NCBI GenBank assembly: GCA_040437565.1
Contig: JBDOQK010000093.1
Coordinates: forward strand, 1 to 40,046
DNA from: Albugo candida
Lineage: Eukaryota; Oomycota; Peronosporomycetes; Albuginales
Reading direction: 5' to 3'
DNA: 40,046 nt
Shown: piece by piece, positions 1-9,829 of the stretch
Layout: each line of letters starts with the position of its first letter
Numbering within the stretch: position 1 is the first letter of the stretch
The notes under the pieces: model-generated
The model's input: only the letters and a program-made list of their open reading frames with translations
The model's database searches: none
What the model was told of the DNA's origin: nothing
Translations under genes and position numbers: made by a program

Positions 1-142
1 TAAACCCATAAACCATAAACCCATAAACCATAAACCCATAAACCATAAACCCATAAACCATAAACCCATAAACCATAAACCATAAACCATAAACCATAAA
101 CCATAAACCATAAACCATAAACCATAAACCATAAACCCTAAC
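1..142. repeat. Telomere repeat array (TTTATGG / TTTATGGG type)
   Basis: The sequence starts with five copies of the 15-mer TAAACCCATAAACCA, followed by about eight copies of the 7-mer TAAACCA, and ends in TAAACCCTAAC. The C-rich strand reads 5' to 3' into the chromosome, as expected at a left terminus. The array is therefore a mixture of CCCATAAA and CCATAAA units, i.e. TTTATGGG and TTTATGG on the G strand. The outer half alternates strictly between the two unit lengths, while the inner half is all 7-mers. The final CCCTAAC resembles an ordinary TTAGGG-type unit and may be a variant at the subtelomere junction. Confidence 0.93.
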
Positions 143-184
143 ATCATATACAGAAAGGATTTGAAACCAACTGATCTTTTACTC

Positions 185-450
185 TTTTTCAAATCTAGCG
201 GAGAACTAGAAAAAATCAGAAATATTACTTTAATAAAAAGCAGTGTCATGAATCACTTTAAATCTTGTAGAAAAGTAAAAATAATTAGTAATACATTATT
301 ACTGTTTTTTCTAAAAGCTGATTATTATTTCACTACTGAGCCCATAATGAAAAATTCATCTCATCATATTCAAAATAGATTAAAGGCTAACTGAACTTTT
401 TCATTTTTTTAATCTAGTAGAAACTAGAAATAATCAATAAGAGATCGCTT
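185..450 (-). repeat. Telomere-associated repeat, left copy (about 73 bp units)
   Basis: Three diverged AT-rich units lie just inside the telomere. On the reverse strand they carry the boxes CTGCTTTTTATTA, ATTTCTGATT, TTTCTAGTTTCT and TAGATTTAAA in the same order and spacing as units at 39.04-39.91 kb on the plus strand. The best unit (about 187-257) matches the unit at 39710-39780 at roughly four bases in five by eye. No gene was seen here; short reading frames in this stretch are AT-rich and not convincing. Confidence 0.75.
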
Positions 451-474
451 TTGAATTCGAACTTACTCAGCAAC

Positions 475-1276
475 ATGAGTTTAATTCTTCCCATGTGGCA
501 AACGCTATCCCGCCAGGAAGTTGTCAGAGCGCATGCCGACTCCCAGTATGAGTGGCTCTGTACTGACGAGGAAGTGCTGATGAGCTTTCTTACGACTCGC
601 TTCCGAAGGTAGCTCCTTCAGAAAAGAGCAACAAGATTCATCGCATGAACTTTTTCCGGCTGCTGTTTTTACAGAAGCGACACAAAATGTGTCCGGATGC
701 GATCGTAGAAGCATGGAACAAGGAGTATGTCAAGTTGCATGAGGATTGGATGGGAAAACTGAAGGTTTGTGACAGTGAATGGATGCGACCTATCGACGGG
801 TTGAAGTTCTATGTACACATTGGTTCAATTAGGGAGCGTATTCCTTGCGCTGTGCGATTGAAGTACACATGTCCACACTGCCCTGCAAGGGCACTGAAAT
901 TCAACCATGAACTTCGAGCCCATCCGTGCTACGAAATGTTGAGCACGCAACTTCTTACGGCAATTGGAAATTTGGACGATCTCTTTGCCCAATTCGCATT
1001 GGAACAACGTGAATTTCACGTTATTGTTTGATGGATCGCCGATCATTTGATGTTTTTTCGCTTGGCGTTTCGGAAATGAACGAAGCTACATGCGATGTCA
1101 AAGCGATGCAGGCTGCATTTTCACGATGCGAGGAGGTGAGAAAATTGAAGGAACATGATCGGCAAGAAGCTTTGGCTCAACTCACAAGGTCGGTCAAGGA
1201 AACTGCTGATTTCATCAGGAGGTTGAAGCGCAAAGTAGATGATCTCGAGAATAGGTCCAAGCTTAAAAATGAATAA
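475..1276 (+). pseudogene. Subtelomeric family A, copy 1: zinc-knuckle plus coiled-coil protein, frame-broken
   Basis: I do not recognise this family. From the ATG at 475 one frame runs 45 codons; another frame, open from 567, then continues to 1031 and holds a CPHC...H....HPC cluster (about 868-931) that could bind zinc. The C-terminal 80 codons (1028-1276) are charged and helical, with heptad-like spacing near the end, suggesting a coiled coil. The break near 1012 is explained by comparison with copy 2. Copy 1 reads GTGAATTTCACG where copy 2 reads GTGAACCTTCACG, one base longer, and in copy 2 the two halves are one frame. A second frame change lies near 565-600. Copy 1 is therefore most likely a pseudogene of a once continuous protein of about 265 residues. 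Confidence 0.6.
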
Positions 1277-2038
1277 GAGAAAACCTTACATGTTTATATT
1301 ATATTTTCCAAAATTGAAGCTAACTCATGATACATTATGGGAAGACAGCATGGAATGAATGTAATTGAAGCTACTAAATGAGTTATGGCTTCTTAGATTA
1401 TGATAACCAAAACGAAGAACACAAGAAGCTTCGGTGGTGGCGTAACAGACTATCATCCTGTGTTGACTTGACCAAAAACTACTTCAACACCTATAAGATC
1501 GGATGAATCCAATATGGTAGGTTTGTACTACACTGGCGTGGAATGTAAAGCTGATTACGACGGATTAAATAAACGATAATAATCACTATGTAAGAGGTTG
1601 CTTCATACCCACACAGTCTTTGATCCCATCACATCTCGTCTGTTTATATAATGTCGGTAAGAGCTCCATAATACCTTAAATGTAGATATGACGACTCCAC
1701 ATGCGATAAACTTCCATTTAGACTCCTGGTTGTCGAAATGAATGGTTTCAACGCATAAATTAGGATCAGGCACATCTCTCCCCGCTGATGTGAATACTGC
1801 TTGCACACTGAATCGTGTGATAAACAACCAAGTCCGTTTGGCTTGCTCAATCAAACAAAACTGAAGCAAGTCCATTTCGAGCGCGTGATGATTGTAATGA
1901 ATGTATAGCCCATACACGCACTTCCATTTTACTACGCAACAAAATCAGTCGTTTAATTTCCCATTTGCTCTACAGTGGATCACCTTGCAAATAGTTTCAT
2001 AATTTCTCGATTCAGGCATCCAAAGGCGTTAAGTTCCT
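999..2038 (+). repeat. Direct duplication, copy 1 (about 1.04 kb visible)
   Basis: This block is repeated at 2152-3191 with an offset of about 1153 bp and small differences throughout (substitutions and 1-2 base indels). It contains the 3' end of family A, its downstream flank and the convergent family B reading frame. The copy ends at the scaffold gap at 2039. Identity looks close to 95 percent by eye, so the duplication is fairly recent. Confidence 0.9.
1603..1917 (-). CDS. Subtelomeric family B, copy 1: unknown protein fragment
   Basis: Unrecognised. A frame of about 104 codons, convergent with family A, is conserved in copy 2 (2757-3098). Shared stretches include FSVQA-FTSAGRDVPDPNL and CVETIHFDNQE. 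About ten residues differ between copies, many substitutions are non-synonymous, and a second frame is also open, so purifying selection is not evident. It could be the 3' exon of a gene whose 5' part was lost, or a relic that happens to remain open. Confidence 0.4.
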   Translation of the reverse strand: MYGLYIHYNHHALEMDLLQFCLIEQAKRTWLFITRFSVQAVFTSAGRDVPDPNLCVETIHFDNQESKWKFIACGVVISTFKVLWSSYRHYINRRDVMGSKTVWV

Positions 2039-2138
2039 NNNNNNNNNNNNNNNNNNNNNNNNNNNNNNNNNNNNNNNNNNNNNNNNNNNNNNNNNNNNNN
2101 NNNNNNNNNNNNNNNNNNNNNNNNNNNNNNNNNNNNNN
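2039..2138. other. Assembly gap (100 N)
   Basis: Exactly 100 N, a conventional scaffold gap of unknown true length. It sits between the two copies of the duplication. The right flank starts with a perfect hairpin, TGTTCCAAT-GCGA-ATTGGAACA, which is half forward and half reverse complement of the copy 1 sequence near 993-1007. That suggests a fold-back or a collapsed repeat at the join. Confidence 0.98.
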
Positions 2139-2152
2139 TGTTCCAATGCGAA

Positions 2153-2428
2153 TTGGAACAACGTGAACCTTCACGTTATTGTTTGATGGATCGCCGATCA
2201 TTTGATGTTTTCTCCCTTGGCGTTTCGGAAATGACCCAAGCTACATGCGATGTCAAAGCGATGCAGGCTGCATTTTCACGATGCGAGGAGGTGAGAAAAT
2301 TGAAGGAACATGATCGGCAAGAAGCTTTGGTCCAACTCAGAAAGTCGGTTAAGGAAACCGCTGATATCATCAGGAGGTTGAAGCGCAAAGTAGATGATCT
2401 CGAGAATAGGTCCAAGCATAAAAAATAA
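2153..2428 (+). CDS. Subtelomeric family A, copy 2: C-terminal coiled-coil part, 5' end in gap
   Basis: An open frame of 91 codons continues the family A protein without the one-base deletion seen in copy 1: LEQREPSRYCLMDRRSF is read through here, while copy 1 breaks at this point. The rest is a charged, helix-forming tail (EEVRKLKEHDRQEAL, then KRKVDDLENRS). The zinc-knuckle half should lie upstream but falls in the scaffold gap or is missing, so the apparent start is not a real start codon. Copy 2 may derive from an intact gene. Function is unknown. Confidence 0.55.
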   Translation: MEQREPSRYCLMDRRSFDVFSLGVSEMTQATCDVKAMQAAFSRCEEVRKLKEHDRQEALVQLRKSVKETADIIRRLKRKVDDLENRSKHKK

Positions 2429-2756
2429 TAAGTGAAAAACTTTACATGTTTATATTATATTTTCCGAAATTGAAGCTAACTCATGATACATTATGGGAAG
2501 ACAGCATGGATGAATGTAATTGAAGCTACTAAATTAGTTATGGCTTCTTAGATTATGATAACAAAAATGAAGAACACAAGAAGCTTCGGTGGTGGCGTAT
2601 GAGACTATCATCCTGTGTTGACTTGACCAAAAACTACTTCAACACCAATAAGATCGGATGAACCCGATATGATAGTGTTGTAGTACACTGACGTAGAATG
2701 TAAAGCTGATTACGATGGATTAAATAAACGATAATATCACTATGTAAGAAGTTGCT

Positions 2757-3098
2757 TCATGCCCACACAGTCTTTGATCCCATCACATCTCGTCTGTTTA
2801 TATCATGTCGGTAAGAGCTCCATAATACCTTAAATGTAGATGTGACGATTTCCCATGCGATAAACTTCCATTTGATCTCCTGGTTGTCGAAATGAATGGT
2901 TTCAACGCATAAATTAGGATCAGGCACGTCTCGCCCCGCTGATGTGAATATTGCTTGCACACTGAATCGTGTGATATACAACCAAGTCCGTTTGGCTTGC
3001 TCAATAAAACAAAATTGAAGCAAGTCAATTTCGAGCGCGTGATGATTGTAATGAATGTATAGCCCATACAGGCACTTCCATTTTACAATGCAGCAAAA
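2757..3098 (-). CDS. Subtelomeric family B, copy 2: unknown protein fragment
   Basis: Counterpart of 1603-1917. The frame is open for about 114 codons, from just after a TGA at 3099-3101 to the stop at 2757. It contains the same RDVPDPNLCVETIHFDNQE core. There is no convincing ATG at the upstream edge, so this is either an internal or terminal exon or a relic. The tail-to-tail arrangement with family A is kept in both copies, so the two families travel as a unit. Confidence 0.4.
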   Translation of the reverse strand, partial: FCCIVKWKCLYGLYIHYNHHALEIDLLQFCFIEQAKRTWLYITRFSVQAIFTSAGRDVPDPNLCVETIHFDNQEIKWKFIAWEIVTSTFKVLWSSYRHDINRRDVMGSKTVWA

Positions 3099-3191
3099 TC
3101 AGTCGTTTATTTCCCATTTGCTCTACATTTGATCACCTTGCAAATAGTTTCATAATTTCTCGATTCAGGCATCCAAAGGCGTTAAGTTCCT

Positions 3192-4130
3192 CGATGCTGT
3201 TACCAAAAATCAGCCAATTCTAGACAGATGAGCTGTCATCTTCATCTCCGTCGTCGGATGTATATACAAAAGCTGCAAGAAGATCGCTTCAATCACAAAA
3301 TTTGCTATGTTTGTTATTTTGATCCATTGAGCTTGAGAAGGAATCACAACCTTCCGTCATTATCCTTTTCGCTACTTATATCTTCGAAGCAAAATGACAT
3401 AATAACGATTACTAGAATATGATTTCCGATTGCGTAACAATGACATTTTGTGAAGCCTTACGATGGCATCAAGATAATAGTTGGAGGTGCTTCTTTAGTT
3501 TCTTCCGTTATGATTCAATTTCAAAATCAAATATGAAAAATATATATACACGAATTCAATCAAACTCGCCGTACCGGACACGCGACCGATGTATATATGC
3601 ACCGAAGCAGATACTCAATTTTTTTTGACCTTGGACGCACTGCCGCTTACCTCTTTAGCAATGTCGACTAAAGCAAGACGAGCTTGCCACCTACAAATCA
3701 TTTGAGTAGCGTCAAATATGGCTTCTTAGGCGTGTCTATCATTTAAAGATCCGTAGTATATGTGAATAGTTGAAAGTCATTATCATGACTGAACTTGTGA
3801 CAACACTGCTAGAAAGCGGCATCATCACTACATTGGAAGAAGGTACAACAGTTCTTGCGTCACGAAACGCAATACTTTCTTGCGAACAGTCACTTTGATT
3901 CTATGATTGCGGCTCAAGGATTAAATTGATTTACTCAGTCGATAGCCATCTCAAATGGTATTGCTCATTTCGTTTTGAAACCGTCCTAAATGCGCAGCCG
4001 TTATCCCTTTCATCGTTTTCTGATCGGAATCGGAAGACACATTTGTCACGAAGGACCTCCATGAGAGGAGGTCAAATTCCATTTAGTTGATGCTTGTTTG
4101 CCAAACAGCAATAAATAAATGTTCCGCTGT
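3192..4130. other. No gene recognised
   Basis: Only short reading frames (at most about 70 codons) with no recognisable motif, no long open frame with stops removed, and no repeats that stand out. Base composition is similar to the flanks. Confidence 0.5.
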
Positions 4131-4214
4131 TCATGAAGTCAGGCTTCGCACGAAACGAATTTTTTCAATATGAGCTGCGCTCGTCATAGCTTTGATTTCG
4201 TTTATGCGTTCGGG

Positions 4215-4866
4215 AACCTTCCGCAAGGCCACACTCTCGGCGGCACGGAACAACGGGTTACTGAATCTGCGAATCATCAATTGGTAAAGCTCCGCCATCA
4301 GGTCAAACCAAGCCTTCAATCTCCTCGTTCAACTTCTTCGAGTTCTTGATCTTCTTCTCTTCTTTCAAAGTACTGTCTCATCCATATTCAAGTTTTTGGA
4401 TATCATTGTTGGTATCTGATAATTCTAGCACATTCTTGTGAAGCGCTTCCTCAAGACTGTCATGTAATTACTGTCCATCGCTAGCCGCAAGATGTATTTT
4501 ACTTCTTTTATCGTGTTCATCCGACACTTTTGTACACTCGACAACCACATCAAAATGTTATTTTTCATATTCACCTTTCTCTGACACAATCCGACCCCAT
4601 ATTGCATGCATGATCATTTTATCCACCTAAACAATTTGAAAATCTATCGGGAAAGACGACTCCATCACAAAAGGAAGCGAGCATCCAGCCCTCCGTGTTG
4701 AAAAGATGTCTTTTTTCGACTCTACCTGTGCAATTGAGATTACACCAGCGAAATTGTCAGCTTCTCGGCTTGATCTTTGGGATGGCGAAGACCTTCTGAA
4801 TATAGTCAAACTTATTTTTGAAGCATGCTTATTGTCGTCAGCAAACATGTCGACCAAACTAAACAC
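4215..4866 (-). pseudogene. Unrecognised coding sequence with several in-frame stops, no frameshift
   Basis: One frame reads through about 215 codons with six stops (TAG, TAA, TAA, TGA, TGA, TAA) and otherwise protein-like composition. There is a Ser/Arg-rich start with RRSSPSQRSSREADNF, a middle part with HFDVVVECTKVSDEHDKRSK and IHLAAS, and an acidic, probably coiled segment with SLEEALHKNVLELSDTNND followed by KKIKNSKKLNEEIEGL. The charge pattern and the persistence of one frame suggest a real former gene decayed by substitutions. I cannot assign a family. A short FADD motif near 4840 is not in a reverse-transcriptase context. Confidence 0.45.
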
Positions 4867-5266
4867 ACCAATCTACTTTGGCCATGAAATCTAAGGATCA
4901 ACAGTGTTGCACGAGAAAGAGTGAGGGTGGTATAGGCGGTGATTTTTCTTACTATGCAAGCATTCTGTGAGTAGTTCAAGCTCAGACACGACTTTTATCA
5001 AATACAATTCATCTACTAATGAACGTTCCTTTCAAAAGTCTTCACTGGTCGGACCAATTCTACTTGATCGAGCCACAGCTTTCTCGTCGAGCGCATCGAT
5101 ATCCTTCCATTTTCCATCGATAGAACAAACGTTGAATAATAGTATAATCATTTATAACAGCTAATTTGAGCTACCGATGCTGGATTACTAGATCATTATG
5201 GAATAGATTAAGGCTAAAGACCTAGATGGAGACAAATCACATCATGACGTCATTCCGCTATGAGGA

Positions 5267-5596
5267 TCAATGTATAGCTATTGACTGACGAGTGGGCTCG
5301 GTATAAGTTATCTGGCACTTTTTCTTAGATGAAGACAGGTAGTGCATTCTCATTTCTCCATAATAGGTGTTGACAGTCGCGTTTTTGCGTATTGTGTGAT
5401 AGCGATTAATGAGGAAGAGTGGATAGGTGACGATGAAAAGATCATGGAGCAGTACGCTCAGAGGTAAATGAGCACCTATAGAGATGGATCCAATAAAGTC
5501 ACTTTTGCGCATATTGCAATCAATCAAAGTCGTGTGTTTCATTTTTGTCAGAAAATACTCCAAGGTATCCTGATTTTTTTTTCCAGACTTCACCAA
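5267..5596 (-). CDS. Unrecognised reading frame (109 codons)
   Basis: An open frame with a hydrophobic stretch (LPLSVLLHDLFIVTYPLFLIN, about residues 45-65) that could be one membrane segment. It has no known motif and no support from neighbours. It lies among decayed frames and may be chance or a relic. Confidence 0.2.
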   Translation of the reverse strand: MVKSGKKNQDTLEYFLTKMKHTTLIDCNMRKSDFIGSISIGAHLPLSVLLHDLFIVTYPLFLINRYHTIRKNATVNTYYGEMRMHYLSSSKKKCQITYTEPTRQSIAIH

Positions 5597-5647
5597 TGTG
5601 ATCGATTATTTCTTCCTCGTAATCAAACTTTCTATGCAGATGGTTAC

Positions 5648-5683
5648 TTTGCGACGATGCGAATCTTTGTGACGATGCGAATA
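5648..5683 (+). repeat. Small tandem duplication, 2 x 18 bp
   Basis: TTTGCGACGATGCGAATC is followed directly by TTTGTGACGATGCGAATA. Two adjacent 18-bp copies with two differences, probably replication slippage. Confidence 0.8.
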
Positions 5684-6407
5684 CGCGTTTGGAATGCTCT
5701 CAATAATCTGATTCAAATTGCACATTGTAAAGGTTCGCCGATCGATGCTGAGAGTCTCGCAATTTTTTTCTCAGCGGCTGGCAATAGTTTCATCGGACGC
5801 TGTTGCGATTTTACATAATCTTTGTACCATTTATGAACATTCTTCGACAGGATCACTTCTACAGATATAAGATGCCAATAGTGTGGACACTGTATACGAA
5901 AACAGTTATCAGCATAGGCATCAGGTGAAACATCTCTGGTTGACAGTGGAAATGATGCAAGCCGACTTGAGTAACAGATTTCGATATCGCCAGTGAGATC
6001 AAGACATCAGTCGAAGCATCTTGGAATACGTTCTAGGTGATATCGGCCTACCATAAGCGCATGCACCGGATCAAGATATGAGGCTCGTGCCAGCATTTTC
6101 TCGCGTCTCACTACTTCAGCGGATGAGATAATTCAAATAGAGGAGAGCTGGTGTTTGTTTTGCTGCTTCCACTGTCAATTGGTTCAAGCCGAAACAAGTA
6201 TCAAACAAACACCGCGTACATTCCGAGGCTTCACAATGGACTATTCACGTACACTGATATCTATCGCCTATAAAGCGCCATCTTGTACAAAATATTTAAG
6301 ACATGCAATACCAGATATATCGAAATATCGAATTGGAAGTCTTTAGCAAGCGGTCGCTCTGTTCGGTCTCGCCGTCGGTGATCCAATTTATTGTTTGGTC
6401 TCACTTA
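5684..6407. other. No gene recognised
   Basis: Interrupted short frames on both strands only; no motif or repeat was recognised. Confidence 0.4.
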
Positions 6408-6767
6408 TCAGAAGTTGCTGTACTCGATAGCACTTGCTTGAAGATCATTTCGGAAACTTTCGAGATATCTTTTGATACAGATTTTGGCTGCAATTGCAGA
6501 ACTCAAATGCGTCCCATATATAGTGTAATCTTCATGTCTTATCCATGATCCGTTGCTCTTACTCGCGAAAAGCTGACTCGGTAGAAACGCATTTACAGTC
6601 CTACCGTAGTCAGAGTTCCATTTCGACAATGAATAGACGAAACGACTTAAAGAAATCGCTTGCGTTACGTTTTCTTTTGTCAGATGAGCATGTAATGAGA
6701 TTTCCACCAAGTTTTGACGAGTCAAAGGCAAGCCATCATCGTTAACTGGAACTTTGCCACAACTCAA
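6408..6767 (-). CDS. Unrecognised reading frame (119 codons)
   Basis: The longest open frame in the 3-7 kb interval. Composition is protein-like (GLPLTRQNLVEISLHAHLTK, then ISLSRFVYSLSKWNSDYGRT), without a start ATG: the frame begins after a TAA. It ends at a TAG. No family was recognised. It could be an exon or a surviving piece of a decayed gene. Confidence 0.3.
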   Translation of the reverse strand: MSCGKVPVNDDGLPLTRQNLVEISLHAHLTKENVTQAISLSRFVYSLSKWNSDYGRTVNAFLPSQLFASKSNGSWIRHEDYTIYGTHLSSAIAAKICIKRYLESFRNDLQASAIEYSNF

Positions 6768-6989
6768 CTCGTTTGATTATTGCTCACTGTTTTATCTATC
6801 TAAGTAAATTTTGGGGAAGACAACACGTGAGGTACGCCTACGCATTCAGCTTATTATCAAACAGAGATTTAATCGGCAAGAAGCGAGTGATTGCTCCTTG
6901 CTACACAACTGGAATCCACTAATGACGCTGCTCATACTTTACAATGGAACATGATGCTGACATGTCAAGTATTCTTCTGGTTGTTTTCT

Positions 6990-8815
6990 ATTGATGGAGC
7001 AAGTGTTGATATTATTATTGCACGCATATATATTAGACACGAGATATAAGTCGTAGTGTTTACAGACGCTAGTGTTTATTAAAAGCATAATACAAAAACT
7101 AGTCGAAGTATGAAACAAAAAAGTGAACCGAATGATGGGAGCGTTAGTACATCAGAAGGCTGGATATTATATTCAGAAGATGGAGGAAATGTTAATGTCA
7201 CAATCACATGGACGCATATTAGATACTAGAGGTAATATAAGCGTAGTGTTGACGACCGGTAGTGATTAAGAAGAGTTTTATACAATAAGTAGTCAAAGTA
7301 TAAAAGAATAATGTGAATCCATCGATGGAGGCGTTAGTACCTAAGTAGTGCTAAATATTATACCAACAGATGTTGCAAGTGTTGATCTAATCAACGCATA
7401 CAGGTATATTTGATACTGGAGGAAGTATACGTCGTCGTACTCCCAAACGCTTCTGATTGAGTGGCATTTAAAACAAAAACCACTCAAAGTATAAATCAAT
7501 AAAGGGATTCATGCGATGGGGGCGTCAGTATACATGTACAGCTAGATAGTATAAAGAAAGTGTTAATGTTATGAGGGCATATACGTATATTTGACAATGT
7601 CACAAGTCTTAATATTGAGGTATACTAGTGAGAAGGAAAATAAGGAAAAAGTAAAAAAGCTAATCAAAGTATGAAATAGTAAAGGGAATCCGATGATGGG
7701 GCTTAGCATAAGTAAAGCTAGATACTACATCAGAAATTAGACAAAGTGGTGCAGTTATGCACGTATGCAGGTATATTAGACACTTGAGGCAGAATAAGTC
7801 GTAGTATTCACTAGCGCTGAAGAACTTAATACAGAAACTAATCAAAGTATGAAACAATAAAGGGAATCTTGTGATGGTAAAGGTAGATATTACATCAGAA
7901 GATAGACAAAGTGCTGCTGTTATAAATGTATGCAGTTATATCAGACACTTGAGGTAATATAAGTCGTAGTATACACGAAAGCTCGTCATAGAAAACAACA
8001 ACTAATCAAAGTATAAACAATAAAGGGAATCTTGTGATGGGGGCGTGATTATACAGGTACAGCTACAATATAACTATCAAACAGAAGAAGTGTTGATGTT
8101 ATACACGTATATACGTATATTAGAGACTGGAGGTAATGTAAGTCGTAGTTTACACGAACGCTTGTGATTTAGAAGGAATGTGTGCATAAACTGATCAGAG
8201 TATAAATTAAGAAAGGGATCGTAGGGTGGGGGCGTTATCAAAACGTAAAAGCTTGATATTTATCAGAATTTTGCTGAAGTGTTGGTGTTAGAAACGTATA
8301 CACGTATACTAATAGCGGTACAAGTAGCATTACTATTCACGAATGGTAGTGATTAAGAATGACTTGCAATAAAAACGTATCAAAGTATGAAAAATGTACG
8401 GATTGTATGATAGGAACGTAAGCACATCAGTAAGACAAGATAATATATCAGAATATACTGGAACTACTGCTGATGTGATAAAACGTATGCACGTATATTA
8501 AACAATGGAGGGAATATAAGTCTGCCATTTGACAAACTCAAGTAATTACGAAGAATATGAAATAAAACTAAACAAAGTATAAAACAAGGAAGGGAGTAGT
8601 ATCACGGGGGGGTGAGAGAACACAAGTAAAGCGATAAATTATATCATCAGATAGAAGTGTTAATATTATACACACATATACGTATATTAGAGACTGGTGG
8701 TAACATAAGTCGTAGTATTCACAAACGCTTGTAATTAAGACGGATTTGATACAAAACCTGATCAAAGTATGAAACAATATAGGGAATTGTATGATGAGGG
8801 CACTAACGTATAAAA
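6990..8815 (+). repeat. Subtelomeric satellite, ten units of about 185 bp
   Basis: A conserved box, ATCAAAGTATGAAACAATA then AGGGAATC and GATGGGGGCG, recurs ten times. Its AGTA ends at 7110, 7300, 7491, 7671, 7849, 8013, 8202, 8387, 8579 and 8769, giving spacings of 190, 191, 180, 178, 164, 189, 185, 192 and 190 bp. Other boxes in each unit are ACGTATATACGTATATTAGA, GGTAATATAAGTCGTAGT and CACGAACGCTTGTGATTA. Units are diverged, with small indels, so the array is old and not being homogenised strongly. It is AT-rich with no coding content; short frames on the minus strand are repeat-derived. Confidence 0.93.
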
Positions 8816-9178
8816 TAAACTTAGGTACACTCTTTACGTGCATAAAAAAACTCGTGGAGTCCTATAGTGTAAAATTTATGATTTGCCATCCATCATTTCG
8901 TGCCAGCCGATGTTAAATGTTATGTTTGAATTGCTATCGATAGCGTTCATGCAATACTTTACAAGAAAGTAACCCATCTTGCTCGCTGCTCCGTTTTCTG
9001 CTCGAAATATCGCTTGGACGCTTATAGTTCCGGAGCTGGGTCGAGTCTTCATTCTTCATTTCCTTGTCGATCAATCGCAAGGGAGACTCTCTATAGTATT
9101 TCAATTCTCAGGTCGCCTTTTTTTGATAAAAATTAAATAAAACTGCAAAGCGACACGAATTGAATTGCAGATCTCAAT

Positions 9179-9758
9179 TCAATGCTTTAACGCTGCATAT
9201 TTCCTCATTACCACGACTACGGGAACATTCTCTTCCATTCTAACTTTTTGGCACATACAGCCAGACGGATACACGAGTTTCCTGAGACGTAGAGGATCGC
9301 AGTATCGACCGCAGCTTCGTGAGAGTGATTTCATTAGGAACCAGCCATCTTCGCGTTTAATTGTATCGATATGGCTGCGGTAGATCTCGACGCTACCGAT
9401 TTCTGATGAATACTCAACTCGCGAACTTTCCATTCGCGAAACTTCCCCAAGTTTATCGATTGCTTCTGATCTTTCGGCTTGGAGATCAATTTGCAATAAT
9501 TTTTATCCAGACATCCAGAAAAGACGATTTCGCTCGTCTGTGCCGTCAGCGCAATCATGTGGAGTCTTCCGCTGTTGCGCCTTTGATTTGATCTGCTTTA
9601 TATGCTCCTTTCGCTGCAACCTGAGCGGATGCTTCTGAATCTGACATCTTCAACAGCTGAAAAAATGGAGTTTCATGTATCGGTTGGATCTTCAAATCAG
9701 TGTCGATGCCTATTTGGGCTTCTAAACCTTCATAGCTCCAACAGCAGCTTCTTAGCAA
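9179..9758 (-). pseudogene. Unrecognised decayed coding region
   Basis: Two overlapping minus-strand frames (9555-9758 and 9179-9496) have protein-like composition, with SDSEASAQVAAKGAYKADQI in the first and AERSEAIDKLGEVSRMESSR in the second, linked through a third frame that contains a TAA. The pattern of frame changes resembles the broken genes further right. A DCADGTDE stretch resembles an LDLa or glucosidase II beta motif, but the expected cysteines around it are missing. Function is unknown. Confidence 0.3.
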
Positions 9759-9829
9759 AGCTCCGACTCCATAAGGCTATGATAAAATGTCCTGGCCACC
9801 TATTCATACCGATTTTTAAATGTTTATGA

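Larger units (their letters stand above)
2152..3191 (+). repeat. Direct duplication, copy 2
   Basis: Second copy of the block at 999-2038, in the same orientation, ending in the same AAGGCGTTAAGTTCCT and then continuing into sequence that in copy 1 is hidden by the gap. The tandem order implies unequal exchange or replication slippage, typical of subtelomeres. Confidence 0.9.

Noticed and set aside
4834-4848. FADD motif as a reverse transcriptase
   Set aside because: No other polymerase motifs are found upstream or downstream in any frame, and the following sequence is Ser/Arg-rich and unlike a palm domain.
6990-8815. CRISPR array
   Set aside because: The whole 185-bp unit is repeated with gradual divergence; there are no short identical repeats with unique spacers, and the context is eukaryotic.
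9505-9560. LDLa or glucosidase II beta motif (DCADGTDE)
   Set aside because: The other five cysteines and the calcium-binding pattern are missing; too short to support a call.
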